In this document: positions 1 to 8,576 of the stretch, piece after piece
Numbering within the stretch: the first letter of the stretch is position 1
How the letters are laid out: the number at the start of each line of letters is the position of its first letter
Assembly: GCF_015207005.2 (NCBI RefSeq)
Contig: NZ_JADEXS020000001.1
Coordinates: 5,727,001-5,791,000 of the forward strand
Source of the DNA: Desmonostoc muscorum LEGE 12446
GTDB lineage: Bacteria; Cyanobacteriota; Cyanobacteriia; Cyanobacteriales; Nostocaceae
Reading direction: 5' to 3'
DNA: 64,000 nt
The notes under the pieces: model-generated
Database searches by the model: none
Told to the model about the DNA's origin: nothing
Seen by the model: the letters and a program-made list of their open reading frames with translations, nothing else
Program-made: the position numbers and the translations under genes

Positions 1-51
1 GAATTCAGAATTGTGTATTCTGAATCCTTATGTTGTTAGTGGTTTAATGAA

Positions 52-348
52 GTGAAAATTATTGTTTATTGTAAATATTTCAATTTCCAAAATCCACTAG
101 AGAAACCAAAAATTGAAACGTTTCTAGTTGATGTATCTCAAATTCCTCAAGTAGGTGAAACAATTGTTGTTGAGAGAATTTCAGCCCAAAAACAGTTTGT
201 GATTATTTTTGAATACATTGTGACAGCAGTTCAGTTTAACGCTTCTAAAGAATCGGCTGATTCAGCAGATGCTCAAGTAAGCGCATTTTTAAACCACTGT
301 TGGGAAGGAACGTCAAATTTCAAAATTACGAACTTTTTAGAGAAGTAA
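52..348 (+). CDS. hypothetical protein, 98 aa
   Basis: I do not recognise this family. The frame opens at a GTG codon and encodes a small soluble protein without signal peptide or membrane segment. The middle (SQIPQVGETIVVERIS) looks like beta-strand sequence. It lies directly after a short repeat (gaattcagaatt/ttctgaat) at the window edge and converges with the acyltransferase gene, their stop codons being only a few bases apart. Calling it a real gene rests on its clean frame and ordinary composition only; the true start could be elsewhere. Confidence 0.45.
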   Translation: MKIIVYCKYFNFQNPLEKPKIETFLVDVSQIPQVGETIVVERISAQKQFVIIFEYIVTAVQFNASKESADSADAQVSAFLNHCWEGTSNFKITNFLEK

Positions 349-352
349 TTTT

Positions 353-1297
353 TCACCACAACATGTGATTGAGAAAATAATGTAACAGTTTTAATCCTGT
401 TGGTTCCTGATAATTAGTTGGTAACAGAGAAAGCATTGCTTTCTCTAGAGTTTCCAAAGCTACATCTACTTCCTGTCGCTTTGGCCTGGTTGTTGAGGGA
501 AAGTGTAACGGTTCACCCACCCGTATAGTTAACTTTTTTCTCAAATAAAGGTCATGAGTTCCAATCAGTGCAACTGGAATAATCGGTACGCCACCACGCA
601 AGGCATAAATTATAGTCCCACGCTTTAACGGCAGATGCAACTGAGCTTCAGCAGTTCCCAATCGTCCTTCGGGAAACAGAATCATCCCATCGCCACGAGC
701 CAAAATTGATAAAATAATTCGGTCTATCTGTCGCAATGTCTGTATATCTTCGCCTGTGGGTACTGTTTGTTCAATTGCTGCGGCTAGCTCAACTAAATCT
801 TCTCTTCCTGCTTTAGCCGCTCTCATCACAGCTACTTCTTCTTTCCACACCCGTTTTAAAGGAATTACACCTCCTGCAAAACCCAGGATGAAGCGCTTCC
901 ACCACTTATTATAAAGAGTACGAGCATCCCCCAGAATATAGTAATAAGGTTGGGTGGGAAGTTCCGCTAACAAAAGTAATGGATCGATATGGTGGAGATG
1001 GTTAACTGCTAAAATTGCTGGTTGCTGAGGTATTCTTTCACCGTTTTCGACCTGGACTTGGAAAAGAGTATGCATGAGCGATCGCATTATAAACCGACGC
1101 AGCCCAGGATTAGCTCTAGGTTCAGAATTCTCTTGATTAATGGCGTCAAGATGATTCAGAGTTTCCTCAATGATTTGGCGAACAGCGCGATCGCCAGCCG
1201 CGGCTACACCCTCTTTTACCCGCTCAATGGTAGCATCAGTCAGGGGTGGTAAAGTTTCTGATTGGGTATTATTTTCTTGCTGATGACTCGATGTCAA
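353..1297 (-). CDS. 1-acyl-sn-glycerol-3-phosphate acyltransferase family (PlsC-like)
   Basis: Probable membrane-associated acyltransferase that transfers a fatty acyl group to a glycerolipid intermediate in phospholipid synthesis. The PlsC signatures are visible: NHLHHIDP (NHx4D catalytic motif, about residue 99) and, about 110 residues later, FPEGRLG (substrate-phosphate binding). VPIIPVALIG near residue 238 is the usual block IV. The first 90 residues are an extra N-terminal region before the acyltransferase fold. At 314 aa it is longer than minimal PlsC enzymes (about 240 aa). It has its own upstream spacer made of a heptamer repeat. Substrate specificity cannot be read from the sequence; lysophosphatidate is the family default. 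Confidence 0.85.
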   Translation of the reverse strand: MTSSHQQENNTQSETLPPLTDATIERVKEGVAAAGDRAVRQIIEETLNHLDAINQENSEPRANPGLRRFIMRSLMHTLFQVQVENGERIPQQPAILAVNHLHHIDPLLLLAELPTQPYYYILGDARTLYNKWWKRFILGFAGGVIPLKRVWKEEVAVMRAAKAGREDLVELAAAIEQTVPTGEDIQTLRQIDRIILSILARGDGMILFPEGRLGTAEAQLHLPLKRGTIIYALRGGVPIIPVALIGTHDLYLRKKLTIRVGEPLHFPSTTRPKRQEVDVALETLEKAMLSLLPTNYQEPTGLKLLHYFLNHMLW

Positions 1298-1460
1298 AAG
1301 ATTTTGGATTTTAAATTTTGGATTTTGGATTCACCGCATCGATAAACGGATGGCGGTTTTGTCTGTTTTCATCCTAGCAGAATCTCTAAAAAATCAAGCT
1401 ACTACAGCACGACGTAAATAAACCAACCATTTGAAATGTCTCAAACCCTTATCAACAGGT

Positions 1461-1508
1461 AATTACGAATTACGAATTACGAATTACGAATTACGAATTA
1501 CGAATTAC
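1461..1508. repeat. tandem heptamer repeat (attacga)
   Basis: About seven head-to-tail copies of a 7-base unit (attacga) between the acyltransferase and hydrolase genes. This is the short tandemly repeated repetitive (STRR) type typical of heterocystous cyanobacteria. The rest of the gap 1298-1647 holds one copy of the ttttgga-type repeat (1300-1331) and no gene I can support. Confidence 0.9.
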
Positions 1509-1647
1509 ACCTTGCGGTACTAGTGTCATCTTGTTCAGTAAGTCCCGTTGAAGATAGTAATTCTTCCGAAAGCTGGAAGCGATTTTCTTTACAATATACC
1601 TTGATAAACTATTACTTAATTGGGAAAAAGCGTAACAAATTAATCTG

Positions 1648-2544
1648 ATGAGCCACCATAAAGAAGGTACATTTCAAGGTGTTGGGAAACTAGAACTGTA
1701 TTACCAAAGTTGGTATCCAGAGGGGAAGGTGAAGGCGATATTAGCGATCGTACATGGATTGGGGGCGCATAGCGATCGCTACGATAACGTAACTCAGCAT
1801 TTAATACCCAAGGAATACGCTGTCTACAGTTTTGATTTGCGCGGTCATGGACGTTCACCAGGTCAGCAAGGTCACATTAATAGTTGGAGTGAGTTTCGTG
1901 AAGACCTGCGAGCTTTTTTAGAGTTCATTAAAACCCAACAGCCAGGAAGCCCAATTTTTCTTTTAGGTCATAGCTTAGGCTCAGTAATTGTCTTAGATTA
2001 TACTCTGCGTTATCCCCAGGAAGCATCTGCATTACAAGGTGTAATTACCTTAGCACCGGCTCTCGGAAAAGTTGGGGTGTCAAAAATTCGGTTACTCATA
2101 GGAAAACTGCTCTCACGAGTCTGGCCGCGTTTCACCTTGAATACCGGGCTTGATGTTTCTGCTGCTTCGCGGGACGAGAAAATTTTAGCAGCCTACGCCC
2201 AAGATTCCTTGCGCCATACTAGAGCCAGCGCCCGTTTAGCTACAGAATTCCTGACTACTGTTGATTGGGTTAATGCCCACGTTGCTGATTGGCAATTACC
2301 ATTGTTGATTCTCCACGGTGGAGCAGACCGAGTAACTCTACCTGAAGGAGGGAAAATTTTTTGTCAGCGGGTGAGTTGCCCGGATAAACTGAGAATCGAG
2401 TATCCAGGTGCTTATCACGAGCTTCAAAATGACCTGAATTATCAAGAAGTACTGGCTGATTTAGAAAATTGGTTGGAGCGACATTTACCATGTCAGACAG
2501 CACTGGGAGGAGAAAGCGCTAAGTCAGAGTTTCCTGGTTCTTAG
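1648..2544 (+). CDS. alpha/beta hydrolase, monoacylglycerol lipase / lysophospholipase-like
   Basis: Serine hydrolase of the Hydrolase_4 (monoglyceride lipase-like) group, probably cleaving acyl esters of monoacylglycerols or lysolipids. Visible features are the oxyanion-hole segment IVHGLGAHSDRY (about residues 35-46), FDLRGHGRS, the nucleophile elbow GHSLGS (Ser about residue 110), the acid loop LHGGADRVT (Asp about 228) and the catalytic His in YHELQND (about 258). There is no signal peptide, so it is cytoplasmic. Length 298 aa is normal for the group. It sits alone on the plus strand. The natural substrate is inference from the family. Confidence 0.85.
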   Translation: MSHHKEGTFQGVGKLELYYQSWYPEGKVKAILAIVHGLGAHSDRYDNVTQHLIPKEYAVYSFDLRGHGRSPGQQGHINSWSEFREDLRAFLEFIKTQQPGSPIFLLGHSLGSVIVLDYTLRYPQEASALQGVITLAPALGKVGVSKIRLLIGKLLSRVWPRFTLNTGLDVSAASRDEKILAAYAQDSLRHTRASARLATEFLTTVDWVNAHVADWQLPLLILHGGADRVTLPEGGKIFCQRVSCPDKLRIEYPGAYHELQNDLNYQEVLADLENWLERHLPCQTALGGESAKSEFPGS

Positions 2545-2584
2545 CTTGGAGTACATGACACTTGATTACTGGTAAACAGTAGAG

Positions 2585-2914
2585 TCAGTTATTTAAATTA
2601 TCTGAAAAATATGTTGCAGAGGATTGAGAGTTTTTCACAGCCAAGATAGGTTCTCCCTTAACTCCTCCACGGGTAAGAGTACAAATTTTATAAAGGTTTT
2701 CACACTCAAAGATTGCCAAAACTAGCTCTTTTCCTGTTTGGTAAGGCGATGGTAAAGGTTTACCCACCTCGCATTCCATATTAGTTTCATTGTCACACCA
2801 CTGTAATTTCCAAATACGCTTTTCGGTTATGGGTGCTTGTAGAGACTGAGCAAGAGCGTTATACACCTGTTCAGCTTTCACATCATCCTTGGCTGCTGGA
2901 ACAAAAAACTTCAT
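2585..2914 (-). CDS. hypothetical protein, 109 aa
   Basis: Not recognised. A small soluble protein starting MKFFVPAAKDD, with three Cys (in LQWCDN, ECENL, ICTLT) and a C-terminal stretch GEPILAVKNS. It has no signal peptide or membrane segment. It lies upstream of the xisI/xisH pair in map order but on the same strand, 103 bp beyond the xisI stop codon, so it could be distal in the same transcript. Conserved-looking composition and a good ATG support it as a gene; no function is proposed. Confidence 0.6.
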   Translation of the reverse strand: MKFFVPAAKDDVKAEQVYNALAQSLQAPITEKRIWKLQWCDNETNMECEVGKPLPSPYQTGKELVLAIFECENLYKICTLTRGGVKGEPILAVKNSQSSATYFSDNLNN

Positions 2915-3017
2915 AGGCTTTGATTACAAATAACGTGGGTTTCATTAGCACCAGCGTAACGCACTATTTATTTTGAGAGTCTAGTGTGTGTATGTCGTCA
3001 ATGAGAAACTATTTTAC

Positions 3018-3347
3018 CTACCCTGCTGCAAACTCAGTAAACTTCCGTTTGTAGGGAGCGTGAAAACCTAAAACAATATCTTGTTTTGGTACTCCAGCAG
3101 TTACTAATTCATTAGCTACTCCAACCTCCGTTCCATCTCGCTGAATCCAAATTTTGCCATCTTTAATATCAACATGGATGATGCAACCATATACCCGCCT
3201 CAGTTCTTCCCATCCCAAATGAATAACTTGGTAATGGTCGCGGTCTGTATCAAAAATTAGCTGTATTTCTGTATCATCATTTGAATGGTGAATTGAATGA
3301 CCTTTGAGGATTCTCTGTACTAATTCACGGTAGTTTATTCCTTCCAT
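3018..3347 (-). CDS. xisI: XisI family protein (fdxN element excision controlling factor type)
   Basis: XisI-family protein, 109 aa. The family name comes from a factor needed for excision of the fdxN element in Anabaena; most family members, like this one, are not next to a known excision element. Visible hallmarks are YRELVQRIL near the N-terminus, HLGWEELRRVYG in the middle, IHVDIKDGKIWIQRDGTE, and the C-terminal LGFHAPYKRKFTEFA. It overlaps the 3' end of xisH by 13 bp, so the two are translationally linked and probably act together. The biochemical role is unknown. Confidence 0.9.
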   Translation of the reverse strand: MEGINYRELVQRILKGHSIHHSNDDTEIQLIFDTDRDHYQVIHLGWEELRRVYGCIIHVDIKDGKIWIQRDGTEVGVANELVTAGVPKQDIVLGFHAPYKRKFTEFAAG

Positions 3348-3751
3348 AGTAAAACCTCTTTTTTAATTGGTTCAAAAATTAGAAGCTTGAGCCTATGTTC
3401 AGCAATTATCTCTTGAATAAACGGTCGAACAAAAAAATCTTGATAAATATCTTCAGAAATTGCCAAGTATAAAACTCTATCAGGATGCTTTTTGCGTAAT
3501 GCTGAACGGTACGTGAGCGTCTGACCAAGAGCTACATAAAAATCACTAATTTCTGATGCACCAATGAAAGACTTAATCTCAACTGCGATTTTTTGACCAG
3601 CTTTTTGAGCAGCTAAAATTCTTTCTGCTCCCAAGTCTACATAAAACTCTATTTCATCAACTTTAATCGATAGAGGGTCATGGGTAATTGTCCAATTATC
3701 TTTTTCTAAAGCTGAACGAACAGCATTGTGAAAAATGTCTTTAGCTGACAT
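3335..3751 (-). CDS. xisH: XisH family protein (PD-(D/E)XK-like nuclease fold)
   Basis: XisH-family protein, 138 aa from the ATG at 3751 (MSAKDIFHNAVRSAL), which matches the usual family N-terminus; an in-frame ATG 45 bp further upstream would add an atypical tail. The residues YVDLGAERILAA followed by KIAVEIKSF give the D...ExK pattern of the PD-(D/E)XK fold assigned to this family. YVALGQTLTYRSAL and LYLAISEDIYQDFF are further hallmarks. It is the first gene of a two-gene unit with xisI. No integrase or excision element is in view, so a direct role in recombination here is doubtful. Confidence 0.9.
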   Translation of the reverse strand: MSAKDIFHNAVRSALEKDNWTITHDPLSIKVDEIEFYVDLGAERILAAQKAGQKIAVEIKSFIGASEISDFYVALGQTLTYRSALRKKHPDRVLYLAISEDIYQDFFVRPFIQEIIAEHRLKLLIFEPIKKEVLLWKE

Positions 3752-3907
3752 AAGATGATTATAAATATATTCACTGGCAGTTTTTGTTGGCAGCAACTAG
3801 AAAAGCTCTACTAAAATCAGCAGTTTGTTTTGGTACTTTTAGACTAAATATTGTAGCAGGGTAACCTAGTATATCCCAGTAGGAAAATTTTCCGCTGTCT
3901 ATCTTTG

Positions 3908-4411
3908 TTAGCCCACTTGTGGAGGTATTTCATATTCGTAGCGAGAGACCAAAAAATCACCAACTTGTCTGTCGCTGTGATAGCGGAAACCAAAGCTTTC
4001 ATATACTGCTCTCAGGCGTGGACGCGAAGCATCGCAATCCAAACGTAAGTAAAGTTTACCAAGTGTTTGCGCGTGTTCAATAGCCCAAGTGAGTAACGCT
4101 GAAGAGACTTTACCGCCAGAATAAAATCGTCGAACTGCAAGGCGATGTACGAATGCTGACTCTTGTTGAGAAATGTCCGGCCAGAAAAGAAAATCTTCTA
4201 GCTGAAACTTGATTGTACCAGCTGGTTCACCTGCCCACTCAGCAATGAAAAACAATCCATTAGCAACATCTTCAGATATATTTTCTGGTGAAACTTCACT
4301 ATCACGCCACAGAGGTATACCACGCTGCTGGAGCCACAAAGCTGCTTCTAACAAAATATCCGAGACTATAAAGGTATCTTGTATGGTTGCTTGGCGAATT
4401 GAGATGTACAT
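3908..4411 (-). CDS. GNAT family N-acetyltransferase
   Basis: Acetyl-CoA-dependent N-acetyltransferase of the GNAT superfamily, 167 aa. The acetyl-CoA binding region is seen as VHRLAVRRFYSGGKVSSALL (motif A, with the Arg/Gly-rich pyrophosphate loop), preceded by AGTIKFQLED, and followed by motif B in LRAVYESFGFRYHSDRQVG. There is no signal peptide. It stands alone, convergent with nothing and separated from mnmE by about 95 bp. The acceptor substrate cannot be predicted. Confidence 0.85.
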   Translation of the reverse strand: MYISIRQATIQDTFIVSDILLEAALWLQQRGIPLWRDSEVSPENISEDVANGLFFIAEWAGEPAGTIKFQLEDFLFWPDISQQESAFVHRLAVRRFYSGGKVSSALLTWAIEHAQTLGKLYLRLDCDASRPRLRAVYESFGFRYHSDRQVGDFLVSRYEYEIPPQVG

Positions 4412-4506
4412 TTAGTTATTAATTGTAGATGTAATTGAACGGCAGTAAAATTTGACAAACATTAGTATAAATGTTGGGTTGCATTTAGCTGCAACCAATA
4501 TGCAAT

Positions 4507-5901
4507 TTACTTACCAATACAAAACTTACTAAAAATTCTATCTAAAATCGATTCCGTAACTTCTTCTCCAGTAATTTCTCCTAGTGCTTGAATTGCACCC
4601 CGTAAGTCAATTGTCCAAAAATCAAGAGGTAACTGCTGCTCAATAGTTGCTTGTACCTGTTCCAAGGAAATTTTAGCTTGAGTTAAAGCTGCTGCTTGCC
4701 TTTGGTTAATGGCTAAATCCATATCAGCAGCTTTAACTTTGCCAGTTTGAATTATCTCTAAAATAGCTGTTTCTAAAGCATCAATCCCTTGATTTTGGGA
4801 AGCGGCTGTGAGAATTTTGGATTTTGGATTTTGGATTTTAGATTGAAGAGTTTTTCTTTGGGTTTGTTCTACTAAGTCGATTTTGTTAATTACTAGAATT
4901 AAAGGACGATGTTGCACTTGTTGGTAAATTTCTTCATCGCCTTCTGTCCACCCAGCAGCGGCGTCAATGGTGAGCAAGACTAAATCAGCTGCATTTGCCG
5001 CACGGCGCGATCGCTCGACGCCAATTTTTTCTACTTGGTCTGTTGTTTCCCGAATCCCCGCAGTATCTAGCACTTGCACGGGAATTCCGCCCACAACTAG
5101 CTGGGATTCCACCACATCGCGGGTTGTGCCTGGTAAGTCTGTGACGATGGCGCGATCGCTCCGGCTCCAAGCATTCAATAAACTCGACTTACCCACATTC
5201 GGACGCCCGACAATTGCCACTTTTAAACCAGTGCGTAGCAACTCACCTTTATCTTTGGTTGCCAATAACCGAGAAATTTCTGCGGCAATTTTCTCAATTT
5301 CTGATATGATTACTTTATCATCCAGCGGAGGAAGGTCTTCCTCAAAATCAATTCGAGCTTCGATTTCTGCCAAAATATCCAAACAGTTAGCGCGTAACTG
5401 CCGGATCGGCTGAGCTAATTTTCCCTGTAAACCAGCTAAGGCAGTTTGGGCAGCTTGGGGCGATTTAGCACCCACCAAATCAGCAATGCCTTCAGCCTGA
5501 GTTAAATCCAATCGCCCATTCAAAAAGGCACGGAGGGTAAATTCTCCCGGTTGGGCTAATCTTGCACCAGTTTCCAAACACAGTTGTAACACCTGCTGCA
5601 CTGCCATAATTCCCCCGTGGCAATGGAATTCCACCACATCTTCACGGGTGTAAGAACGTGGTGCTTTCATGATTAGCAACAAAGCTTCATCCACCAGTTG
5701 TTGTGTTTGGGGATGGCGAATATAACCGTAGAGAATCCGGTGAGTTTGCCAAACTTGTCGCCCTGGTGTGTGAAACAGAGTTTGGGCGATGGACATTGCT
5801 TGGTCACCGGATACCCGCACAATACCAACGCTACCCTGTTGGGGGACAACAGCAGTGGCGATCGCGGCTATAGTTCCAGTAGTGGCAAAGAGTTCGGACA
5901 T
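4507..5901 (-). CDS. mnmE: tRNA uridine-5-carboxymethylaminomethyl(34) synthesis GTPase MnmE
   Basis: MnmE (TrmE), which with MnmG makes the cmnm5U34 modification in the tRNA wobble position using GTP and a folate one-carbon unit. The N-terminal folate domain ([20 protein letters not shown]), helical domain and inserted G domain are all present: P-loop [10 protein letters not shown] (about 230), [19 protein letters not shown] (G3), NKIDL (G4). The C-terminus ends CIGK, the conserved Cys tail. Length 464 aa is normal for the family. Residues about 353-363 ([11 protein letters not shown]) are encoded by an intergenic-type repeat inserted in frame between G4 and the next block (TAASQNQG). Confidence 0.97.
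   Translation of the reverse strand: MSELFATTGTIAAIATAVVPQQGSVGIVRVSGDQAMSIAQTLFHTPGRQVWQTHRILYGYIRHPQTQQLVDEALLLIMKAPRSYTREDVVEFHCHGGIMAVQQVLQLCLETGARLAQPGEFTLRAFLNGRLDLTQAEGIADLVGAKSPQAAQTALAGLQGKLAQPIRQLRANCLDILAEIEARIDFEEDLPPLDDKVIISEIEKIAAEISRLLATKDKGELLRTGLKVAIVGRPNVGKSSLLNAWSRSDRAIVTDLPGTTRDVVESQLVVGGIPVQVLDTAGIRETTDQVEKIGVERSRRAANAADLVLLTIDAAAGWTEGDEEIYQQVQHRPLILVINKIDLVEQTQRKTLQSKIQNPKSKILTAASQNQGIDALETAILEIIQTGKVKAADMDLAINQRQAAALTQAKISLEQVQATIEQQLPLDFWTIDLRGAIQALGEITGEEVTESILDRIFSKFCIGK
4812..4845. repeat. short ttttgga-type repeat inside mnmE
   Basis: About 34 bases of tandem tttggat units lie inside the mnmE reading frame. The same repeat is found between genes at about 1300, 6331, 23115, 46324 and 48256. 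Reading frame is kept, giving a short Ser/Lys/Ile/Asn/Pro-rich loop in the protein. Confidence 0.9.
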
Positions 5902-5915
5902 GAGCGTTTTATATG

Positions 5916-5985
5916 AGAGTGAGGAGTTAGGAGTTAGGAGTAAAAATCATAACTCATAACTCCTCACTCCTAACTCATAACTTCC
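5916..5985. repeat. inverted gagttagga / tcctaactc repeat
   Basis: Units of gaggagttag on one side and cataactcctcactcctaac on the other form an imperfect inverted repeat just upstream of mnmE. The same unit recurs in most gaps of this window. Confidence 0.85.
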
Positions 5986-6115
5986 TAAATGGTAAGTATT
6001 TAGACCGTTGGGATGGCAACTGGCAAGGTAAAATTTATCTGGAAGCTAATGTTTGAAAGTTAAGAAGTTAGGAGTTGAGATTATAACTCATAACTTTAAA
6101 AGAGAGGAATTTACT

Positions 6116-6316
6116 GTGGAGCAAAAAATTAACTGTGCTGTAGCCTGTGTTAACGGCTGCGTTTTAGGGGATAAATGCCCCAATCTTGAGTTTAGAGAAG
6201 CAGCTGCCAAATTTGTTGAAGAGACTTCTTTAGACAAAATGTTGGAAATGGCTGAAGAACGTCTGCGGAAAAAAATGACGGAACCGCCAAAATGGGTTTT
6301 TCCTGAAGATCCGTAG
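6116..6316 (+). CDS. small cysteine-rich protein, 66 aa
   Basis: Not assigned to a known function. I choose the GTG at 6116 because agagagga lies just upstream at good spacing and the sequence before it is repeat (gttaggagttgag); a longer in-frame ORF from 6053 would translate that repeat. The N-terminus holds four Cys in INCAVACVNGCVLGDKCPN (CX3CX3CX5C), a possible metal or Fe-S binding set. The rest is helical and charged, ending PPKWVFPEDP. It lies alone between mnmE and a Uma2 gene. Confidence 0.7.
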   Translation: MEQKINCAVACVNGCVLGDKCPNLEFREAAAKFVEETSLDKMLEMAEERLRKKMTEPPKWVFPEDP

Positions 6317-6330
6317 CACTGGGCTAATCA

Positions 6331-6487
6331 ATTTTGGATTTTGGATTGCGGATTTTGGATTGAAATATATTACTCTAAGGGATTGAGGATTTTAAATTTT
6401 TGATGCAACGATTTGTTCCACAAACTAGGGGCGAAGTATGTAACAAAATGATTTTTAATCTAAAATCTAAAATCTAAAATCTAAAAT
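6331..6487. repeat. ttttgga and taaaatc tandem repeats
   Basis: Two blocks of heptamer repeats (ttttggatt at 6331-6361; tctaaaa at about 6458-6486) flank an otherwise featureless spacer between the Cys-rich protein gene and the Uma2 gene. The two blocks are roughly complementary and could pair. Confidence 0.85.
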
Positions 6488-6495
6488 TGCCACCG

Positions 6496-7173
6496 TTAAA
6501 TACTATCTGGATCTATATTTAATTCTCGCAGTTTTGCTGCAAGGCGATCGCTACGTTGCTTTTCCAGTTCCGCCTGTCGTGCAACTTCTTCTGGTGCTGG
6601 AATTAGTTGTCCTTCAGGCGTAAAAAATCGTAATTTTTCTTTATCAATCCCCAAATATAACTCTAATTGCTGACTCCACAACCAACCTTGAGGATTAGGT
6701 TCCAACGGTTGATACTTACCAGCTAGCAAAACAAACCCAGCGAATTCTAAATTATTGGGATCAAACCAAAAATATTCTGGTGTACGAAATATATCTTGGT
6801 AAATTTGTTTTTTCAAGCCTTTATCAGTTGCTGCCGTGGAATCTGATAGCAGTTCTACAATGAGGTTGGGATACTTGCCATCTTCTTCCCAGACAACCCA
6901 GCTTTTACGAGGTTTGCGTTCAGTCCCCTGCACTACAAAAAAATCTGGGCCTCGGAAGTTTTCTGATTTGAGTTGGCGTGGACTGTAGTAGATGGTGAGA
7001 TTACCCGATGCATAGAAATCGTTGCGATTTCGCCACAACCACTCCAAACATTGAATCAGCAGTGTCATTTGTAGCCGATGTAAGTCAGTTTCCAAAGGCG
7101 GTTCGTCACTATATAAATCCCCTGGGGGAAATATAACATCTTCTGGGGTTGCTAAATTTTCGACGACAGACAT
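6496..7173 (-). CDS. Uma2 family endonuclease-like protein (DUF820)
   Basis: Uma2/DUF820 protein, 225 aa, a family with a restriction-endonuclease-like fold that is greatly expanded in cyanobacteria. PDFFVVQGTERKPRKSWVVWEEDGKYPNLIVELLS contains the usual P-D...E-(L/V)-L-S core, then STAATDKGLKKQIYQDI and YFWFDPNNLEFAGF. The C-terminus is the typical short coiled coil (RSDRLAAKLRELNIDPDSI). DNA cleavage by this family has not been generally shown. It stands alone and is flanked by repeats. Similar genes lie at 23167 and 33656. Confidence 0.88.
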   Translation of the reverse strand: MSVVENLATPEDVIFPPGDLYSDEPPLETDLHRLQMTLLIQCLEWLWRNRNDFYASGNLTIYYSPRQLKSENFRGPDFFVVQGTERKPRKSWVVWEEDGKYPNLIVELLSDSTAATDKGLKKQIYQDIFRTPEYFWFDPNNLEFAGFVLLAGKYQPLEPNPQGWLWSQQLELYLGIDKEKLRFFTPEGQLIPAPEEVARQAELEKQRSDRLAAKLRELNIDPDSI

Positions 7174-7295
7174 GGTAGAAAGTGTCTTAGTGCTATAAGT
7201 CTAGCGTAGCAGTTAGAAGGATAGACGCTTAGCAACTTATTATTAGATATGTCAGGTATTATAAAGTATTCCTGTAGGAATATAAACATGAATCA

Positions 7296-8576
7296 ATGAG
7301 ACAACTCAGACTTTTTGAATATGAACCTTCCAAAGAAAAACTCCCAACCAATCTGACAACAAATCGTCATCCGATACACAGATGGTTCAACTTTATAGCT
7401 GGTTTTTCTCCGGAGTTTGTGAATTTCTGCATTCAAGAATCTGGCTTAAAAGCAGATGAAATACTTATTGATCCATTTTCAGGTTTGTCTACCTCCCTCG
7501 TACAGGGAAACTTTCAGGGTATATGCTCTGTTGGTTTTGAAGCTCACCCTTTTTTCTACGACATTTCCCTTGCAAAAATATTCCCCCCTACCTGCATTCA
7601 GCAAGTAGATGCTATCGAAAAAATCTGTAAATTTATTGAACCATACACTAGCGATATTGCAGAAATTTGGACAACAGATGCAGCGCTTTTTTTAGTCAAA
7701 CTTGTCCCAGAACAAGAGTTGCGGCTTTTAGCATCGGTTCTTTTGCTTGAAAATCAAATTGAACCTACTGAACGTCCGCTTTATCGTCTCATTGTTTCTC
7801 GCATACTTGAACTCACATCTGGTTCCCAAACAGATGGAATTTATAAAGCTCCTACTACTCAGAAGAAATCGACACCGTATCAAATTGCTCTCCAAAAAGT
7901 TTGTGATGATATTAGAGATGATATTACATTGTTAGATAACAGGTTTAAGCCAAGAGCAAAATTGCATTTTATGAGTTCCGAAGCAATGAATACTCTGGAA
8001 GATGAAAGCTGTTCTCTATGCATCACCTCACCGCCTTATCTCAACAATTTTGATTTTGCTGAAATGACAAGGATGCAACTTTATTTTTGGCGTTATGCTG
8101 GGTCATGGCGTGAGATTACAGAACGAGTGCGTCGCCGATTAATTGTTAATACTACAACTGCTCCAACTGACCTCAAGCAGAATCAAAATATATTTTTAGA
8201 AGCTATATCAACAAATCTTCAAGCTTCACTACAGCCATTAGTTAATCAGCTTAAGCAACAAAGACAACTGAAAAATGGGAAGAAAGATTATTACCTGCTG
8301 GTATATCCTTACTTTGGACAAATGCAGCGAGTCTTTCAAGAATTAAAACGTGTTTTGCGACCTCAAAGCCACGTTCATATTATTGTAGCAGATGCAGCAC
8401 TTTACGGAGTTCATATCCAAACTGAAAAGTTACTATCTCAGCTAATGGAGGAGATTGGATTTGAGATTTTAAAAATCGAAACTCTGCGGACACGAGGGAG
8501 TCGCTGGGTTTTAGAAAAACGGCAAGGTATCAACAAACCTCTTGGGGAATTTCATATACATGCAAGACGAATTTGA
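7296..8576 (+). CDS. DNA methyltransferase (N4-cytosine/N6-adenine type)
   Basis: Probable methyltransferase of a restriction-modification pair, 426 aa. The AdoMet-binding motif I DPFSGLSTSLVQG is near residue 63 and the catalytic motif IV SPPYLNNFDF near residue 245. SPPY is typical of N4-cytosine enzymes but occurs in some N6-adenine enzymes. Motif I precedes motif IV, with a roughly 170-residue segment between them that could carry target recognition. The C-terminal part YYLLVYPYFGQMQRVFQELKR resembles the last strands of the methylase fold. It overlaps the next gene by 17 bp, so the two are coupled. Recognition sequence unknown. Confidence 0.88.
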   Translation: MRQLRLFEYEPSKEKLPTNLTTNRHPIHRWFNFIAGFSPEFVNFCIQESGLKADEILIDPFSGLSTSLVQGNFQGICSVGFEAHPFFYDISLAKIFPPTCIQQVDAIEKICKFIEPYTSDIAEIWTTDAALFLVKLVPEQELRLLASVLLLENQIEPTERPLYRLIVSRILELTSGSQTDGIYKAPTTQKKSTPYQIALQKVCDDIRDDITLLDNRFKPRAKLHFMSSEAMNTLEDESCSLCITSPPYLNNFDFAEMTRMQLYFWRYAGSWREITERVRRRLIVNTTTAPTDLKQNQNIFLEAISTNLQASLQPLVNQLKQQRQLKNGKKDYYLLVYPYFGQMQRVFQELKRVLRPQSHVHIIVADAALYGVHIQTEKLLSQLMEEIGFEILKIETLRTRGSRWVLEKRQGINKPLGEFHIHARRI

